A stretch of 64,000 nucleotides of DNA from Lachnospiraceae bacterium XBB2008 (GCA_900102235.1 FMVL01000003.1:496001-560000); one strand, 5' to 3'; shown: positions 27,402-35,801, counted from the stretch's first letter. Notes: generated by a model from the sequence alone, not told the origin. Numbers and translations: made by a program.

Positions 27402-28097
27402 TCAGACCGTAACCTTGGTCCCGTGGAACTGCCCCATTACGGAATCCACTATGCTGTTCGGTTCATTGAGTGAAAATACCCACATCGGCATCTTGTTATC
27501 TCTGGCAAGTATCGAAGCCGTCATATCAACAACCTGAAGATTGCGTGCTATGACATCGTCGATCGTTATCTCATCGAATCTGACAGCATTCGGATTGAGC
27601 TTCGGATCGGAATCATATACTCCGTCCACTGCCTTGGCAAGCAGGATGACATCGGCATCCACTTCAACCGCCCGAAGGACCACTCCGGTATCGGTCGAGA
27701 AGTAGGGATGTCCCGTACCGCCTGCGAAGAATACGACCATGCCTTTTTCGAAATACTTATTGGCTCTGTCCTTGCTGAAAAGTTTGGTGAAGGAGCCGCA
27801 TTCGAAAGGAGTGAGGATCGCGGTCTTCATGCCCTCGCTCCTGAATATCTCGGAGACGTAGATGCAGTTCATGACCGTAGCAAGCATTCCTATCTGGTCG
27901 GCTTTGGTACGGTCGATATTCTCGCTCGTACGGCCTCTCCAGAAATTACCTCCGCCTATGACCACTCCGACTTCAATTCCCGACTCCGTAAGCTTTGCAA
28001 CCTGAAGTGCTACCATGCGGACGGTATCTTCGTCGAATCCGGTCTTCTTTTCTCCGGCAAGAGCTTCACCGCTGAGTTTGAGAAGTATTCTCTTCAT
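27402..28097 (-). CDS. pyrH: UMP kinase
   Basis: Phosphorylates UMP to UDP; bacterial hexameric type of the amino-acid-kinase fold. Motifs: LLKLSGEAL at the start, VVIGGGNFWRG (nucleotide-binding loop), FFAGGTGHPYFSTDT, ILLAKAVDGVYDSDP and the late LARDNKMPMWVF. A GTG two codons upstream is in frame, but GAGGTG lies 5 bases before the ATG at 28097, giving 231 residues. It heads the pyrH-frr-uppS-cdsA-dxr-rseP group, itself preceded by bactofilin. Confidence 0.96.
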   Translation of the reverse strand: MKRILLKLSGEALAGEKKTGFDEDTVRMVALQVAKLTESGIEVGVVIGGGNFWRGRTSENIDRTKADQIGMLATVMNCIYVSEIFRSEGMKTAILTPFECGSFTKLFSKDRANKYFEKGMVVFFAGGTGHPYFSTDTGVVLRAVEVDADVILLAKAVDGVYDSDPKLNPNAVRFDEITIDDVIARNLQVVDMTASILARDNKMPMWVFSLNEPNSIVDSVMGQFHGTKVTV

Positions 28098-28120
28098 GCC
28101 CACCTCATATTAAAACTGGA

Positions 28121-28948
28121 TCAGAATGATTTCTTAAGTTCCTCAAAGAAGGATGTAGGATTAACATCTGCATAAGCCTGTGAACACATACCTTCTATTA
28201 CCGCACCGTTGTTGATCTGAACATATTTGGACTTGATATTGCCCATCACGATGGCTGAACCGTCAAGGATGACGGGTCCTCTAACATCGATGTCACCCTT
28301 TACGGCACCTGCGATAACTGCGCTCGTAGCTGTGATATTACCGATGATAACTGTACTCTGTCCGACCTTGACAGCGCCGTCGGAGATCACATCGCCGTTC
28401 ATCTGAGCGCCCTCGGCATAAACCTCTGCAGCCTTGGCATTTCCTTTGATGGTTCCGGTCACGCTGAGCTTACCGAGCGCATTGACATTACCTATGATGC
28501 GTCCTACCAGCTCAAGAGATCCCTGAGTGTTGACATCACCGTTGATCTCCATTCCCGCAGTGATCACTGCCGTCTCGTCAAGAACCTGTTTGCGGTCCTT
28601 GGGAGTGGTATCGTTGCTTAAGTATTCCTGAACGGCAGCTGCGGCATGTGATGTTGAAGGAGCGGGCTCGGGCTTGGATGCGGGCTCCGGTATCACTACG
28701 GGAGCGGGTTCGGGCTCGGGAGCCGGTGCGGGAACAGGCTCGGGCTCGGGTTCGGGAGCCGGTTCGGGCTCGGGCTCAGCCTCATAATCGCCGCCGTCAA
28801 GTACACCGGTATCCATCTTGTCAAGCATGGCGCTTAAGTCGACGTCAGCCAGGCTGTCGGTGCTCTCGGAAGCCATTCCTTCCTCTTCAGGCATCATCTC
28901 GTTAACTGCCTGTGATAAGTCGTCTTTCAGATCTGAAAAAAATCCCAT
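28121..28948 (-). CDS. Bactofilin-family cytoskeletal protein with Pro/Glu/Ala linker
   Basis: The C-terminal 135 residues form the polymerising beta-helix of bactofilins (TAGMEINGDVNTQGSLELVGRIIGNV..GTIKGNAKAAEVYAEGAQMNGDV). Residues about 1-50 are an acidic helix that may bind membrane or partners (MGFFSDLKDDL), and residues 55-100 are a Pro-Glu-Ala-rich linker. Bactofilins organise cell-wall enzymes or cell shape. It is placed between a polysaccharide deacetylase and pyrH, next to wall-precursor genes, which supports an envelope role. Confidence 0.85.
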   Translation of the reverse strand: MGFFSDLKDDLSQAVNEMMPEEEGMASESTDSLADVDLSAMLDKMDTGVLDGGDYEAEPEPEPAPEPEPEPVPAPAPEPEPAPVVIPEPASKPEPAPSTSHAAAAVQEYLSNDTTPKDRKQVLDETAVITAGMEINGDVNTQGSLELVGRIIGNVNALGKLSVTGTIKGNAKAAEVYAEGAQMNGDVISDGAVKVGQSTVIIGNITATSAVIAGAVKGDIDVRGPVILDGSAIVMGNIKSKYVQINNGAVIEGMCSQAYADVNPTSFFEELKKSF

Positions 28949-28971
28949 TTTCGTAAATCCTTTCTTATCTC

Positions 28972-29931
28972 TTATTCTCTATGCTGAATTGGAAATGTAT
29001 CGTCGCTTATCGGGAGGATCACCGTATCCTCCATGCCCTGTATGGTCTCAATGATGCGTGGCAGGGCTTCCACCGTCGTGTGTTTCTCGGCCGCATCATG
29101 CATGAGTATGACCGCTTCGTTAAAACCTTCCAGTCTGGATACGCAGTTGTTGTATATCGAGTCCGCGCTGAGTGAATATCCGGATGCATCTCCCGATACC
29201 ACATTCCAGTCAAAATAGGTGATATCCTGCTCGGCCAGATAGTCTATGAGTTCCTCCATATCCACGGTCGATGCGGTATTGGAGCTTCCGCCCGGAAATC
29301 TGTAATACCTCGACCACACACCGGTCACTTCATACAGATGCTCCTGAAGCTTATCCAGGTCCTCGATAAACGCCTCTCTGGAAGCATATATCTGCGAGTA
29401 TCTGTGACTGTACGAATGCATTCCGAGAGTATGTCCGTCTTCGACTATACGCCTGTATGCGGCCAGTGATACCTCATCATCCTTGCCTACCACGAAAAAT
29501 GTGGCCTTGACTCCGTATTCGTCCAGTATATCCAGGATCTCATCGGTATAAATGCTGGGGCCGTCATCAAATGTCAGATAAACCTCTCTGACCTCGGACT
29601 CTTCTTTATCCTCCGCATCCGGTACATCTGCCGGTTCCGTTTCACCGTCTCTCCGGGAATCCGTCACATCCGAAACACTGTACACATCACGGGGCTCATC
29701 CAGATACTCGATATCGTCCCGCAGCTGCTCCATTGAGGAAAGCAGTTCATCGTACTGATCTCGCAGATCTCTCAGTTCCCTTTTGGTATGCACATACAGA
29801 GATATGAATATGATCGAACAGATAAGCGGTAGAAGGATGGCAAGCAATATGGTTATCAGTATTATTTTTTTCAGACGCTGTACTCTTTTGCGCCTGTATT
29901 CAGCATACGCTGCATCATCCATATCGGTCAT
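28972..29931 (-). CDS. Membrane-anchored polysaccharide deacetylase (NodB domain)
   Basis: A type II membrane protein: one helix at about 22-45, a coiled stretch to about 75 (LRDLRDQYDELLSSMEQLRDDIEYL), an acidic linker, then a carbohydrate esterase 4 domain. The catalytic and metal motifs are LTFDDGPS (Asp-Asp) and GMHSYSHRY (His-His), with RFPGG and a late ILMHD. It probably deacetylates peptidoglycan or another wall sugar outside the cell. It lies 43 bases after ddl in the wall-precursor group. Confidence 0.9.
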   Translation of the reverse strand: MTDMDDAAYAEYRRKRVQRLKKIILITILLAILLPLICSIIFISLYVHTKRELRDLRDQYDELLSSMEQLRDDIEYLDEPRDVYSVSDVTDSRRDGETEPADVPDAEDKEESEVREVYLTFDDGPSIYTDEILDILDEYGVKATFFVVGKDDEVSLAAYRRIVEDGHTLGMHSYSHRYSQIYASREAFIEDLDKLQEHLYEVTGVWSRYYRFPGGSSNTASTVDMEELIDYLAEQDITYFDWNVVSGDASGYSLSADSIYNNCVSRLEGFNEAVILMHDAAEKHTTVEALPRIIETIQGMEDTVILPISDDTFPIQHRE

Positions 29932-29973
29932 TTCTCTTCACGTGTATGTCCATATGCACACACGGATTATTTT

Positions 29974-30003
29974 ATCATAGTTTAGACCCCTTTGCACCAC
30001 CAA
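29974..30003 (-). promoter_or_regulatory. Possible promoter before the deacetylase gene
   Basis: On the minus strand TTGGTG (30003-29998), an 18-base spacer and TATGAT (29979-29974), overlapping the 3' end of ddl. A second TAAAAT follows at once. It would allow the deacetylase and following genes to be transcribed separately from ddl. Confidence 0.35.
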
Positions 30004-31156
30004 ATGATGCCCCGTCGAGGATATTGGTATCGAAGGTAAAAGTGAGAGCATCGGTGATGCGTTCCCTCGTACGTGCGAGTTCTATCATGCGTGTAAGGAG
30101 CTCTTTATAGGGTACTCCGAGCGGCTCCCAGAGATAGAATGCCAGGGATCCGGGGATCGTGTTTATCTCGTTGAAATATATGCTGTCGTTATCGGCATCT
30201 ATCATGAAATCTATGCGCGCCACGCCGTTGCACCGAAGTGCTTTGAACGCACGTACCGCCATCTCTCTTATCTCGGTACGCATCTCATCGGATATCTCGG
30301 CAGGAATCTTCCTCGCAACGGAAGCCATGCCCTGAGATTTGCCCCCTTTGGCACCGGATACGTATTTATCCTCGTAACTTAAGATCTCCTCGCTGTGCAT
30401 GGGTTCCTCGCACTCCGAAGCCTCAGCGTCATTCTCGTCTCCGAGCACGGAGCAGTTGATCTCGCGCAGGTTTAAGATCGCATGTTCAGCGAGCACGACA
30501 GATGCGTATCTGAATGCATCATCGAGCGATTCCGTAAGCGAATCCCGGTCATGTGCAATGCTGATCCCGACACTGGAGCCTAGGTCAACGGGTTTGATTA
30601 TCACCGGATAACCGAAGGTCTCCTCGATACGCTCTGCCAGTCTGTCCGTCTCCCGGTAATCCGACATCGTATATATCTTTCCGTCCAGGACCGGAACACC
30701 GACCTCTTTTAATACGGTCTTGGTCACATACTTATCCATGCCTACCGCGCTTGCCAGGACATCGCATCCGACAAAGGTCACTCCGAGAGTCTTGAAGAAA
30801 CCCTGAAGAGCTCCGTCCTCGACATTGGTCCCGTGAACGACGGGAAAGACGATATCAATGACCTGCTCATATGAATGACCGAGTTTCTTTGCAGGATACT
30901 GTTTAAGAGATACTTCCCTGTTCTCACTCACCCAGATGACCTGTGTCGATCTTCCGAGCAACCCCGGAATATCCCTGTAGCTTTCGATCTTTCCTATCTG
31001 ATCTCCCACATAGAACTGTCCGGATTTGGTCATGTACACGGGAGTAACGTCATACTTATCCCTGTCGATATTCATATATGCCTGTATTCCGGATATTACC
31101 GAGACTTCATGCTCGACGCTGCGGCCGCCGAATACCAATGCTATGCGTGTTTTCAT
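29975..31156 (-). CDS. ddl: D-alanine--D-alanine ligase
   Basis: Cytoplasmic ATP-grasp enzyme making the D-Ala-D-Ala dipeptide for peptidoglycan. Motifs: FGGRSVEHEVSVIS at residues 10-23, KPVDLGSSVGIS, the subsite region GVARIDFMID, and FNEINTIPGSLAFYLWEPLG with the Mg-binding Glu/Asn. The 393 residues include an acidic insertion around 235-260 (NDAEASECEEPMHSEE). AAGGAGCGGAA precedes the start. The gene follows the MurF-like ligase by 21 bases, so the dipeptide maker and its user are encoded together. Confidence 0.94.
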   Translation of the reverse strand: MKTRIALVFGGRSVEHEVSVISGIQAYMNIDRDKYDVTPVYMTKSGQFYVGDQIGKIESYRDIPGLLGRSTQVIWVSENREVSLKQYPAKKLGHSYEQVIDIVFPVVHGTNVEDGALQGFFKTLGVTFVGCDVLASAVGMDKYVTKTVLKEVGVPVLDGKIYTMSDYRETDRLAERIEETFGYPVIIKPVDLGSSVGISIAHDRDSLTESLDDAFRYASVVLAEHAILNLREINCSVLGDENDAEASECEEPMHSEEILSYEDKYVSGAKGGKSQGMASVARKIPAEISDEMRTEIREMAVRAFKALRCNGVARIDFMIDADNDSIYFNEINTIPGSLAFYLWEPLGVPYKELLTRMIELARTRERITDALTFTFDTNILDGASFGGAKGSKL

Positions 31157-31177
31157 TTCCGCTCCTTTATGCTTTTA

Positions 31178-32782
31178 TCAGTAGTTGTCAGGCAGATCGT
31201 TTTCGAGAAGGATGTATTTCGTTCCTTCCGAACGGATCTGCTGTGCATATCCGAATGCATCCTCGACTTTGTCGAATTCCTTTATGCGCGCTTCATCCAT
31301 CCCCGCTTCCAGCGCACCTTTCCTTATCGGGACGGCCCTTCTTCGTCCGACCAGAAGCAGATGGTCGCAGACCTCTCCCGCGTGGTATCCGAACTCTCTG
31401 TTATACTCTTCCTCTTTCTCTCCGAGTTCCACCATGCCCGGTGTGATCATGATCTTCGTGCCGTCGAACATGTTCAGTGTATCGAGAGCGGCCCTGCTGC
31501 CGACGGGGTTGGAATTATATGCATCATCTATTATATACATATTTCCGCGCCTGATCAGTTCGAGCCTGTGCTTTACACTCTTTAACCTTCTGACCGGGAT
31601 CTTCAGTTCCGTAAGCGCTATTCCCATGGAGTGAGCCACGGCGATCGCACCGACCACATTTATTATATTATGCTCTCCGATCAGCGACATCCTGAATGAT
31701 TCCCTGTCGCCGTCCGGCGTCACTATATCGAAAGAAGTGCCCTGAGAATCACAATGTATGCCCGTCGCCCTGTATCCGCCGCTTGTCATTTCGCTGTCTG
31801 CTTCGGCGGCATAGTACATCACGGGATCCTTATATGAAGCCGACTGTTTCGCCTCATATTCATTGTCTCCGTTTAAAAAGAGCATTCCGCCCTCCGGCAG
31901 AGCATCCGCAAGTTCGAACTTGGTGGAGATGATATTTTCCATCGTATGGAACGTATCCAGATGCTGAGGGCCGACGGATGTGATAATGCCGTGATCGGGA
32001 TGCACCAGATCGCACAGTTCCTTAATGTCTCCGACATGTCTGGCCCCCATCTCGCATACAAATACCTCCGTACCGGGCTTCATATGCTCTCTGACGGTCC
32101 TGACCACGCCCATCGGAGTGTTATAGCTCTCGGGAGTGATAGTCACACTGTATTTTACCGACAAAAGCTCTCCCAGATAGTATTTCACACTGGTCTTTCC
32201 GTAGCTTCCCGTGACTCCTATGATGGTCATGTCCGGATTCGCGGCGAGCTTTCTCTTAGCATCGTTTATGAAGTGCCTGTTTACGCCCTTTTCAACCGGG
32301 GAATTGACGATGTTCGCTATCACGCAGGATATGAATTTAAGTCCCACGGCCGCAAGTGCAAGTCCCTTGGCAGCTAAAGGTCCCAGTGGCGATATGACGG
32401 ACGGTACCAGCACCAGCAGGATATCCAGTATGATGACGCAGGCCATGAGTCTTTTTACACGTGCCGTATATACAAGTTTCTTTTTGGCCGACATGCCGCA
32501 CAGTGCGCGGTATACGACGATGATCAGCAGCGTCCACAGCCACATCAGGACATCGAATGCCAAGCTCCTTCTGAAGAACACTCCTGCAATACCCAGAGCA
32601 AGGGCCGCGAACAGGACCCACTGTCTCTTACGGTACTTCCTGACCCATACCAGATGCTCCCGGTTCTTATAACCGTTTAACTGGAACATGTGCACGTTAT
32701 ACTTAAGAGCATATACATACGCCCACACTGCAAGTATCAGGCTCACGGCCACGCGTGTTGAGATGATGATAATGTCCTTCAT
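31178..32782 (-). CDS. Membrane-tethered Mur ligase (MurF-like)
   Basis: Residues about 175-534 hold the Mur ligase ATP-binding and C-terminal domains: P-loop GVTGSYGKTSVKYYL, EMGARHVGDI, GPQHLDTF, LNGDNE and DDAYNSNPVGSRAALD. The canonical N-terminal UDP-sugar-binding domain of MurF is absent; instead there are about four membrane helices (roughly 5-28, 52-72, 76-95, 108-165). Neighbouring Ddl suggests addition of D-Ala-D-Ala, but the unusual front end means another amide-forming role at the membrane, for instance on a lipid-linked precursor, is possible. The gene overlaps the upstream hydrolase by 4 bases. Confidence 0.82.
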   Translation of the reverse strand: MKDIIIISTRVAVSLILAVWAYVYALKYNVHMFQLNGYKNREHLVWVRKYRKRQWVLFAALALGIAGVFFRRSLAFDVLMWLWTLLIIVVYRALCGMSAKKKLVYTARVKRLMACVIILDILLVLVPSVISPLGPLAAKGLALAAVGLKFISCVIANIVNSPVEKGVNRHFINDAKRKLAANPDMTIIGVTGSYGKTSVKYYLGELLSVKYSVTITPESYNTPMGVVRTVREHMKPGTEVFVCEMGARHVGDIKELCDLVHPDHGIITSVGPQHLDTFHTMENIISTKFELADALPEGGMLFLNGDNEYEAKQSASYKDPVMYYAAEADSEMTSGGYRATGIHCDSQGTSFDIVTPDGDRESFRMSLIGEHNIINVVGAIAVAHSMGIALTELKIPVRRLKSVKHRLELIRRGNMYIIDDAYNSNPVGSRAALDTLNMFDGTKIMITPGMVELGEKEEEYNREFGYHAGEVCDHLLLVGRRRAVPIRKGALEAGMDEARIKEFDKVEDAFGYAQQIRSEGTKYILLENDLPDNY

Positions 32783-33588
32783 CGGCCGCTCCTTTCATCC
32801 GAATCCGAGGAGCTGTCCAGATATGCATTTATGATCTGTGCAAAAAGTGCGGGATTCTCCGCATATGAAAAATGACCGGTCCCCGGGATGACGGCAAGAC
32901 CGCTGTTGGGGATGTTCTCCTCCATGATGTGCGCATCACGGATCGGCGTCGCGGTATCATTTTCTCCCCAGACGAGCAGGGTATCCTGCCTGATCTTTGG
33001 CAGGAGAGGCGTCAGATCCTCGTTAACGGCTTTGACCAGAGTTGTGCGCATCACAGGCGTCGCGCGTCTGTAATCCTCGGATCCCTGCCTGTTCTTCCAG
33101 TCATCAATGATCTCATCAAAAAGGAAATAGATGAGCTTATTGTCAAAGAGTTTCTTAAGCAGTTTGTATCGCTTCTGCTTACGGATCTGGGCAGGCGTCC
33201 TGGCTGGCAGGATCCCTGCGGAATCTATAAGGATGATCCTCGTGATCCCTATCTTAAGCGAATCATCGGAAGCCATGCGGATGATGATCCTTCCGCCGTA
33301 GGAGTGTCCTATGAACATAGCCTCCGTGATCCCGAGAGACTCAAGGAATCTGACGGTAAAATCCGCATATCCCGATACATCCCATGGCTCGGAAGGTTCT
33401 TCGCTGTCACCGAATCCGGGCAGGTCGAATCTTACGACCTTAAATCTGTCGCCGATCAGTCCGGCCACGGAGTCATAGAGTCTGTAGGATGTGCCCCATC
33501 CCTGAAGTATCACCGCAACGGGAGCATTCTCTTCCGACAGGCCCGTAATGTCGTATGCAATTTTCAGTCCGTCTGCTTTTGTAAACAT
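32779..33588 (-). CDS. Alpha/beta-fold hydrolase
   Basis: The nucleophile elbow GHSYGGRI (Ser about 98), ILQGWGTSYRLYD after strand 3, VWGENDTATPI with the acid Asp, and GTGHFSYAENP with the catalytic His give a full triad. The substrate is unknown. No ribosome-binding site is visible upstream of the ATG at 33588, while a perfect TATAAT ends 7 bases before it, so a leaderless message is possible. The gene overlaps the Mur ligase by 4 bases and begins the long minus-strand run toward polC. Confidence 0.85.
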   Translation of the reverse strand: MFTKADGLKIAYDITGLSEENAPVAVILQGWGTSYRLYDSVAGLIGDRFKVVRFDLPGFGDSEEPSEPWDVSGYADFTVRFLESLGITEAMFIGHSYGGRIIIRMASDDSLKIGITRIILIDSAGILPARTPAQIRKQKRYKLLKKLFDNKLIYFLFDEIIDDWKNRQGSEDYRRATPVMRTTLVKAVNEDLTPLLPKIRQDTLLVWGENDTATPIRDAHIMEENIPNSGLAVIPGTGHFSYAENPALFAQIINAYLDSSSDSDERSGR

Positions 33589-33594
33589 ATGCTA

Positions 33595-33600
33595 ATTATA
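33595..33600 (-). promoter_or_regulatory. -10 element placed for a leaderless transcript
   Basis: TATAAT on the minus strand, ending 6 bases before the hydrolase ATG. No convincing -35 hexamer stands 16-18 bases upstream; that place is taken by the palindromic element at 33617-33656. Confidence 0.4.
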
Positions 33601-33616
33601 ATTAACGGATTAATTA

Positions 33617-33656
33617 TGCACATGTCCGGAAATACATGGATGTATTTCCATGTGCA
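33617..33656. repeat. Bulged palindromic element, copy 1
   Basis: Outer arms TGCACATG and CATGTGCA (8 bp), one-sided bulge TCCG (33625-33628), inner arms GAAATACAT and ATGTATTTC (9 bp), and GG at the centre. The same design with different arm sequences occurs at 59731-59768. It lies upstream of the alpha/beta hydrolase start and downstream of the DUF3048 gene. Confidence 0.7.
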
Positions 33657-33660
33657 AAGA

Positions 33661-33682
33661 CCTCCGGCATATATACCGGAGG
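33661..33682 (-). terminator. Hairpin after the DUF3048 gene
   Basis: CCTCCGG and CCGGAGG form a perfect 7-bp stem around an 8-base AT loop, 25 bases beyond the stop. The following minus-strand bases TCTTTG make only a weak U-tract. Confidence 0.5.
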
Positions 33683-33706
33683 CCTTGTATCCGTATAGAT
33701 TTATGA

Positions 33707-34837
33707 TCACTGCATCACAAGTTCATCCCAGTTGTCATCGGGAACGATGGCGATATAGGTCTTACCTGTGTTCAGAGTTATCTGCTGGCCGGTACCGTCA
33801 TAGTAACGTGTGATATCGGTCTCTGCAAGTTTGGTCCATGTGATATCAACAGCTTCGCCGCCTGTCAGGAAGTAACCGGGCATATTCTCGGCCAGGATGT
33901 TGAATATCAGATATCCGTTGTCATCAAGCTGTGAGAAAGTACACTTCTGAATGATAACGTTGGTGAAAGTAAGAAGCTCATCATCCTCACCGTCACGATG
34001 CTCTTTGCCGTATTCGGAATACTCATACAGTCCTGTCTCGGGATTGTATTTGATCTTGGAACTGTTATGAGGGAACGGGAACTCTACGCTCGTAGCGGGC
34101 TTGGTATATCCGGCATATGTCTCGGAAAGCACGTTGGGAGCAGTAGGAAGTGCAAAGGTATAATGTGTTCCGGGATTGTACTCATCATAGTCGGTTGAGT
34201 AACTGGATGCTGCAAACTTCTCCTCCAGATCACCCTTCATGATGTACTCGGTATACTCTGTTGCCTTACCGTTGTTTACACGTGAGAATCCGCCCGAGAA
34301 GTGACAGCAGTAATCTCTCGCAATGTACTGGTCGATATAGAAGGGACCTCCGTCATGTACAAGACATGCATTCCACTCGGCTGCCAGGAAGAAGTTGGTA
34401 GGACGTGCGGAACGGATCGAACCCATCTGCTCTATGGAACCCCAGTCCTTCATCATGACCATCATTCTGGTGATACGGCCGTTCAATGTGGAGTTCATGA
34501 GCTCGTATACGATATCTGCCTCTCCGATCCCGAAATGAGGAAGTGCGAGCGACTCGTTATCGACCATTACGGCGATGGGACGCTGATCCTTGATCTCCTC
34601 GGGGATGGGCAGGTTGGTGAGCTCCGATCTGATGTAGCCCTCGGGAAGTTCGTCAACGATCTCTTCCTCTTCGGGTTCTTCTTCTACTACCTCTTCGGGC
34701 TCCGGTTCTTCGGGAATAGCTTCAACTGTAACGGTAACTTCGGGCTCCTGAACTTCAGGTTCCTTCTCACCGCAACCGGTAGCCAGAACAGCTGCCAGTG
34801 AAACTATCATAAGACTCGTAAGCAGTTTCTTTTTCAT
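33707..34837 (-). CDS. DUF3048-domain lipoprotein (YerB-like)
   Basis: A secreted lipoprotein of unknown function. Signal peptide MKKKLLTSLMIVSLAAVLATGC with lipobox Cys22, a Glu/Pro-rich spacer (about 25-60), then the DUF3048 region (PIAVMVDNESLALPHFGIGEADIVYELM, GSIRSARPTNFFLAAEWNACLVHDGG) and its C-terminal partner ending YIAIVPDDNW. An in-frame ATG ten codons upstream exists, but GGAGAGGATA precedes the ATG at 34837. It is transcribed from its own promoter and followed by a hairpin. The neighbour upstream is the degenerate M23 protein. Confidence 0.85.
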   Translation of the reverse strand: MKKKLLTSLMIVSLAAVLATGCGEKEPEVQEPEVTVTVEAIPEEPEPEEVVEEEPEEEEIVDELPEGYIRSELTNLPIPEEIKDQRPIAVMVDNESLALPHFGIGEADIVYELMNSTLNGRITRMMVMMKDWGSIEQMGSIRSARPTNFFLAAEWNACLVHDGGPFYIDQYIARDYCCHFSGGFSRVNNGKATEYTEYIMKGDLEEKFAASSYSTDYDEYNPGTHYTFALPTAPNVLSETYAGYTKPATSVEFPFPHNSSKIKYNPETGLYEYSEYGKEHRDGEDDELLTFTNVIIQKCTFSQLDDNGYLIFNILAENMPGYFLTGGEAVDITWTKLAETDITRYYDGTGQQITLNTGKTYIAIVPDDNWDELVMQ

Positions 34838-34875
34838 TATCCTCTCCTTATGTTCATAAATGCACACTATCGGAT

Positions 34876-34904
34876 ATGATACCTCAAATCCGTGTGAAAA
34901 TCAA
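34876..34904 (-). promoter_or_regulatory. Sigma-A type promoter for the DUF3048 lipoprotein gene
   Basis: On the minus strand TTGATT (34904-34899), 17-base spacer, TATCAT (34881-34876), about 40 bases before the start codon. Confidence 0.6.
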
Positions 34905-34910
34905 CTTCAT

Positions 34911-35672
34911 TTATCCGTCGATCTTGATCACTTCCATGGGATCGATCTGTTTATCATCCTGATATATCTTGTAGATGAGTTTTGCGTTTTTGCCTTCTAC
35001 AAGAGCAAGTATCGCTCCCTGTAAAACCGAATCCCCTTCTTTGATCAGAGGAGTCGATGAAGTGTAGTATTCGGTGATGTATCCGTTCTGATGATCTATG
35101 CGGATGCAATAGCCGTAGTCAACATCCGGGATCACCTCGAGCACAACCCCGTCTCCGGCAGCTATGATACTGCTTCCTTCGGAACATCCGAAGATCAGAC
35201 ATTTGGGATCATCTTCGCTGGTCGTCATTGATGCTGATGCGGATAACGGGAATCCCTGAGGGAAATGTGCCTCATCGCTCTCCTTCTGGGCTATGGTCTC
35301 CTGCTCCACCTTGGTAGTCACGGTCTCACTCAGGATCGAAACCTTATCCGAGAGTGCCTGATTGTCCGCGGTAAGCGTATCTACCTGAGCCTGAAGGTCC
35401 TCAACCTGAGCAGTGAGAGCATCTTTCTCTATCTGCAGTTCCTGACGTTTGGATGCATTCACCTTCCAGCCGATGATGGTCACCAGAAGTGCCAATGCGA
35501 TGATACCTGCGAGCACCTGTACGACCCCGCGGCTGATACCCATCTGATGAACTCCGCCGTCTTTTTTATTGTCCACAAACAGGATAAGATGATAAGCGTT
35601 TCTTCGTTTTTCCTTTTTTCCCTTAGTGCTTTCCGTTTCGGTTTCCTGTAGTATCTGTTCTTCTGCCAACAA
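34911..35672 (-). CDS. LytM/M23-like membrane protein with lost catalytic residues
   Basis: Cytoplasmic basic N-terminus, one helix at about 51-69, a coiled coil at 76-130, then an M23 fold (GSSIIAAGDGVVLEV..GYCIRIDHQNGYITEYYTSSTPLIKEGDSVLQGAILALVE). The zinc ligands expected in HxxxD (near CLIFG) and HxH (here KLIYKI, 231-236) are missing, so it is probably not an endopeptidase but a regulator or scaffold of wall enzymes, as EnvC-type proteins are. It begins with TTG at 35672: GGAGG stands 5 bases upstream and an in-frame TGA directly precedes it, while no ATG is near. Confidence 0.75.
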   Translation of the reverse strand: MLAEEQILQETETESTKGKKEKRRNAYHLILFVDNKKDGGVHQMGISRGVVQVLAGIIALALLVTIIGWKVNASKRQELQIEKDALTAQVEDLQAQVDTLTADNQALSDKVSILSETVTTKVEQETIAQKESDEAHFPQGFPLSASASMTTSEDDPKCLIFGCSEGSSIIAAGDGVVLEVIPDVDYGYCIRIDHQNGYITEYYTSSTPLIKEGDSVLQGAILALVEGKNAKLIYKIYQDDKQIDPMEVIKIDG

Positions 35673-35700
35673 TCACACCTCCGATCGGCTTGGCATCTTG

Positions 35701-35720
35701 TTTGTAACAAATTTGTAACA
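35701..35720. repeat. Two direct copies of TTTGTAACA spaced by one helical turn
   Basis: TTTGTAACA at 35701-35709 and 35712-35720, period 11 bases. They overlap the expected transcription start of the M23-like gene and could be a repressor site; the protein is unknown. Confidence 0.45.
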
Positions 35721-35748
35721 TTCTAACACATACATCTCTTATATGCAA
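35720..35748 (-). promoter_or_regulatory. Sigma-A type promoter for the M23-like gene
   Basis: On the minus strand TTGCAT (35748-35743), 17-base spacer, TAGAAT (35725-35720). Confidence 0.55.
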
Positions 35749-35767
35749 ATCGGGCACTTAAAACCGC

Positions 35768-35796
35768 TTTACACGCGAAAACAAAAGTGATATCCT
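35768..35796 (+). promoter_or_regulatory. Sigma-A type promoter for the cold-shock gene
   Basis: TTTACA (35768-35773), 17-base spacer, TATCCT (35791-35796). It is divergent from the M23-like promoter and gives a 5' leader of about 55 bases. Confidence 0.6.
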
Positions 35797-35801
35797 AACT
35801 G

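Noticed and set aside
28648-28905. Arg/Ala-rich plus-strand frame
   Set aside because: Reverse strand of the Pro/Glu/Ala linker of bactofilin.
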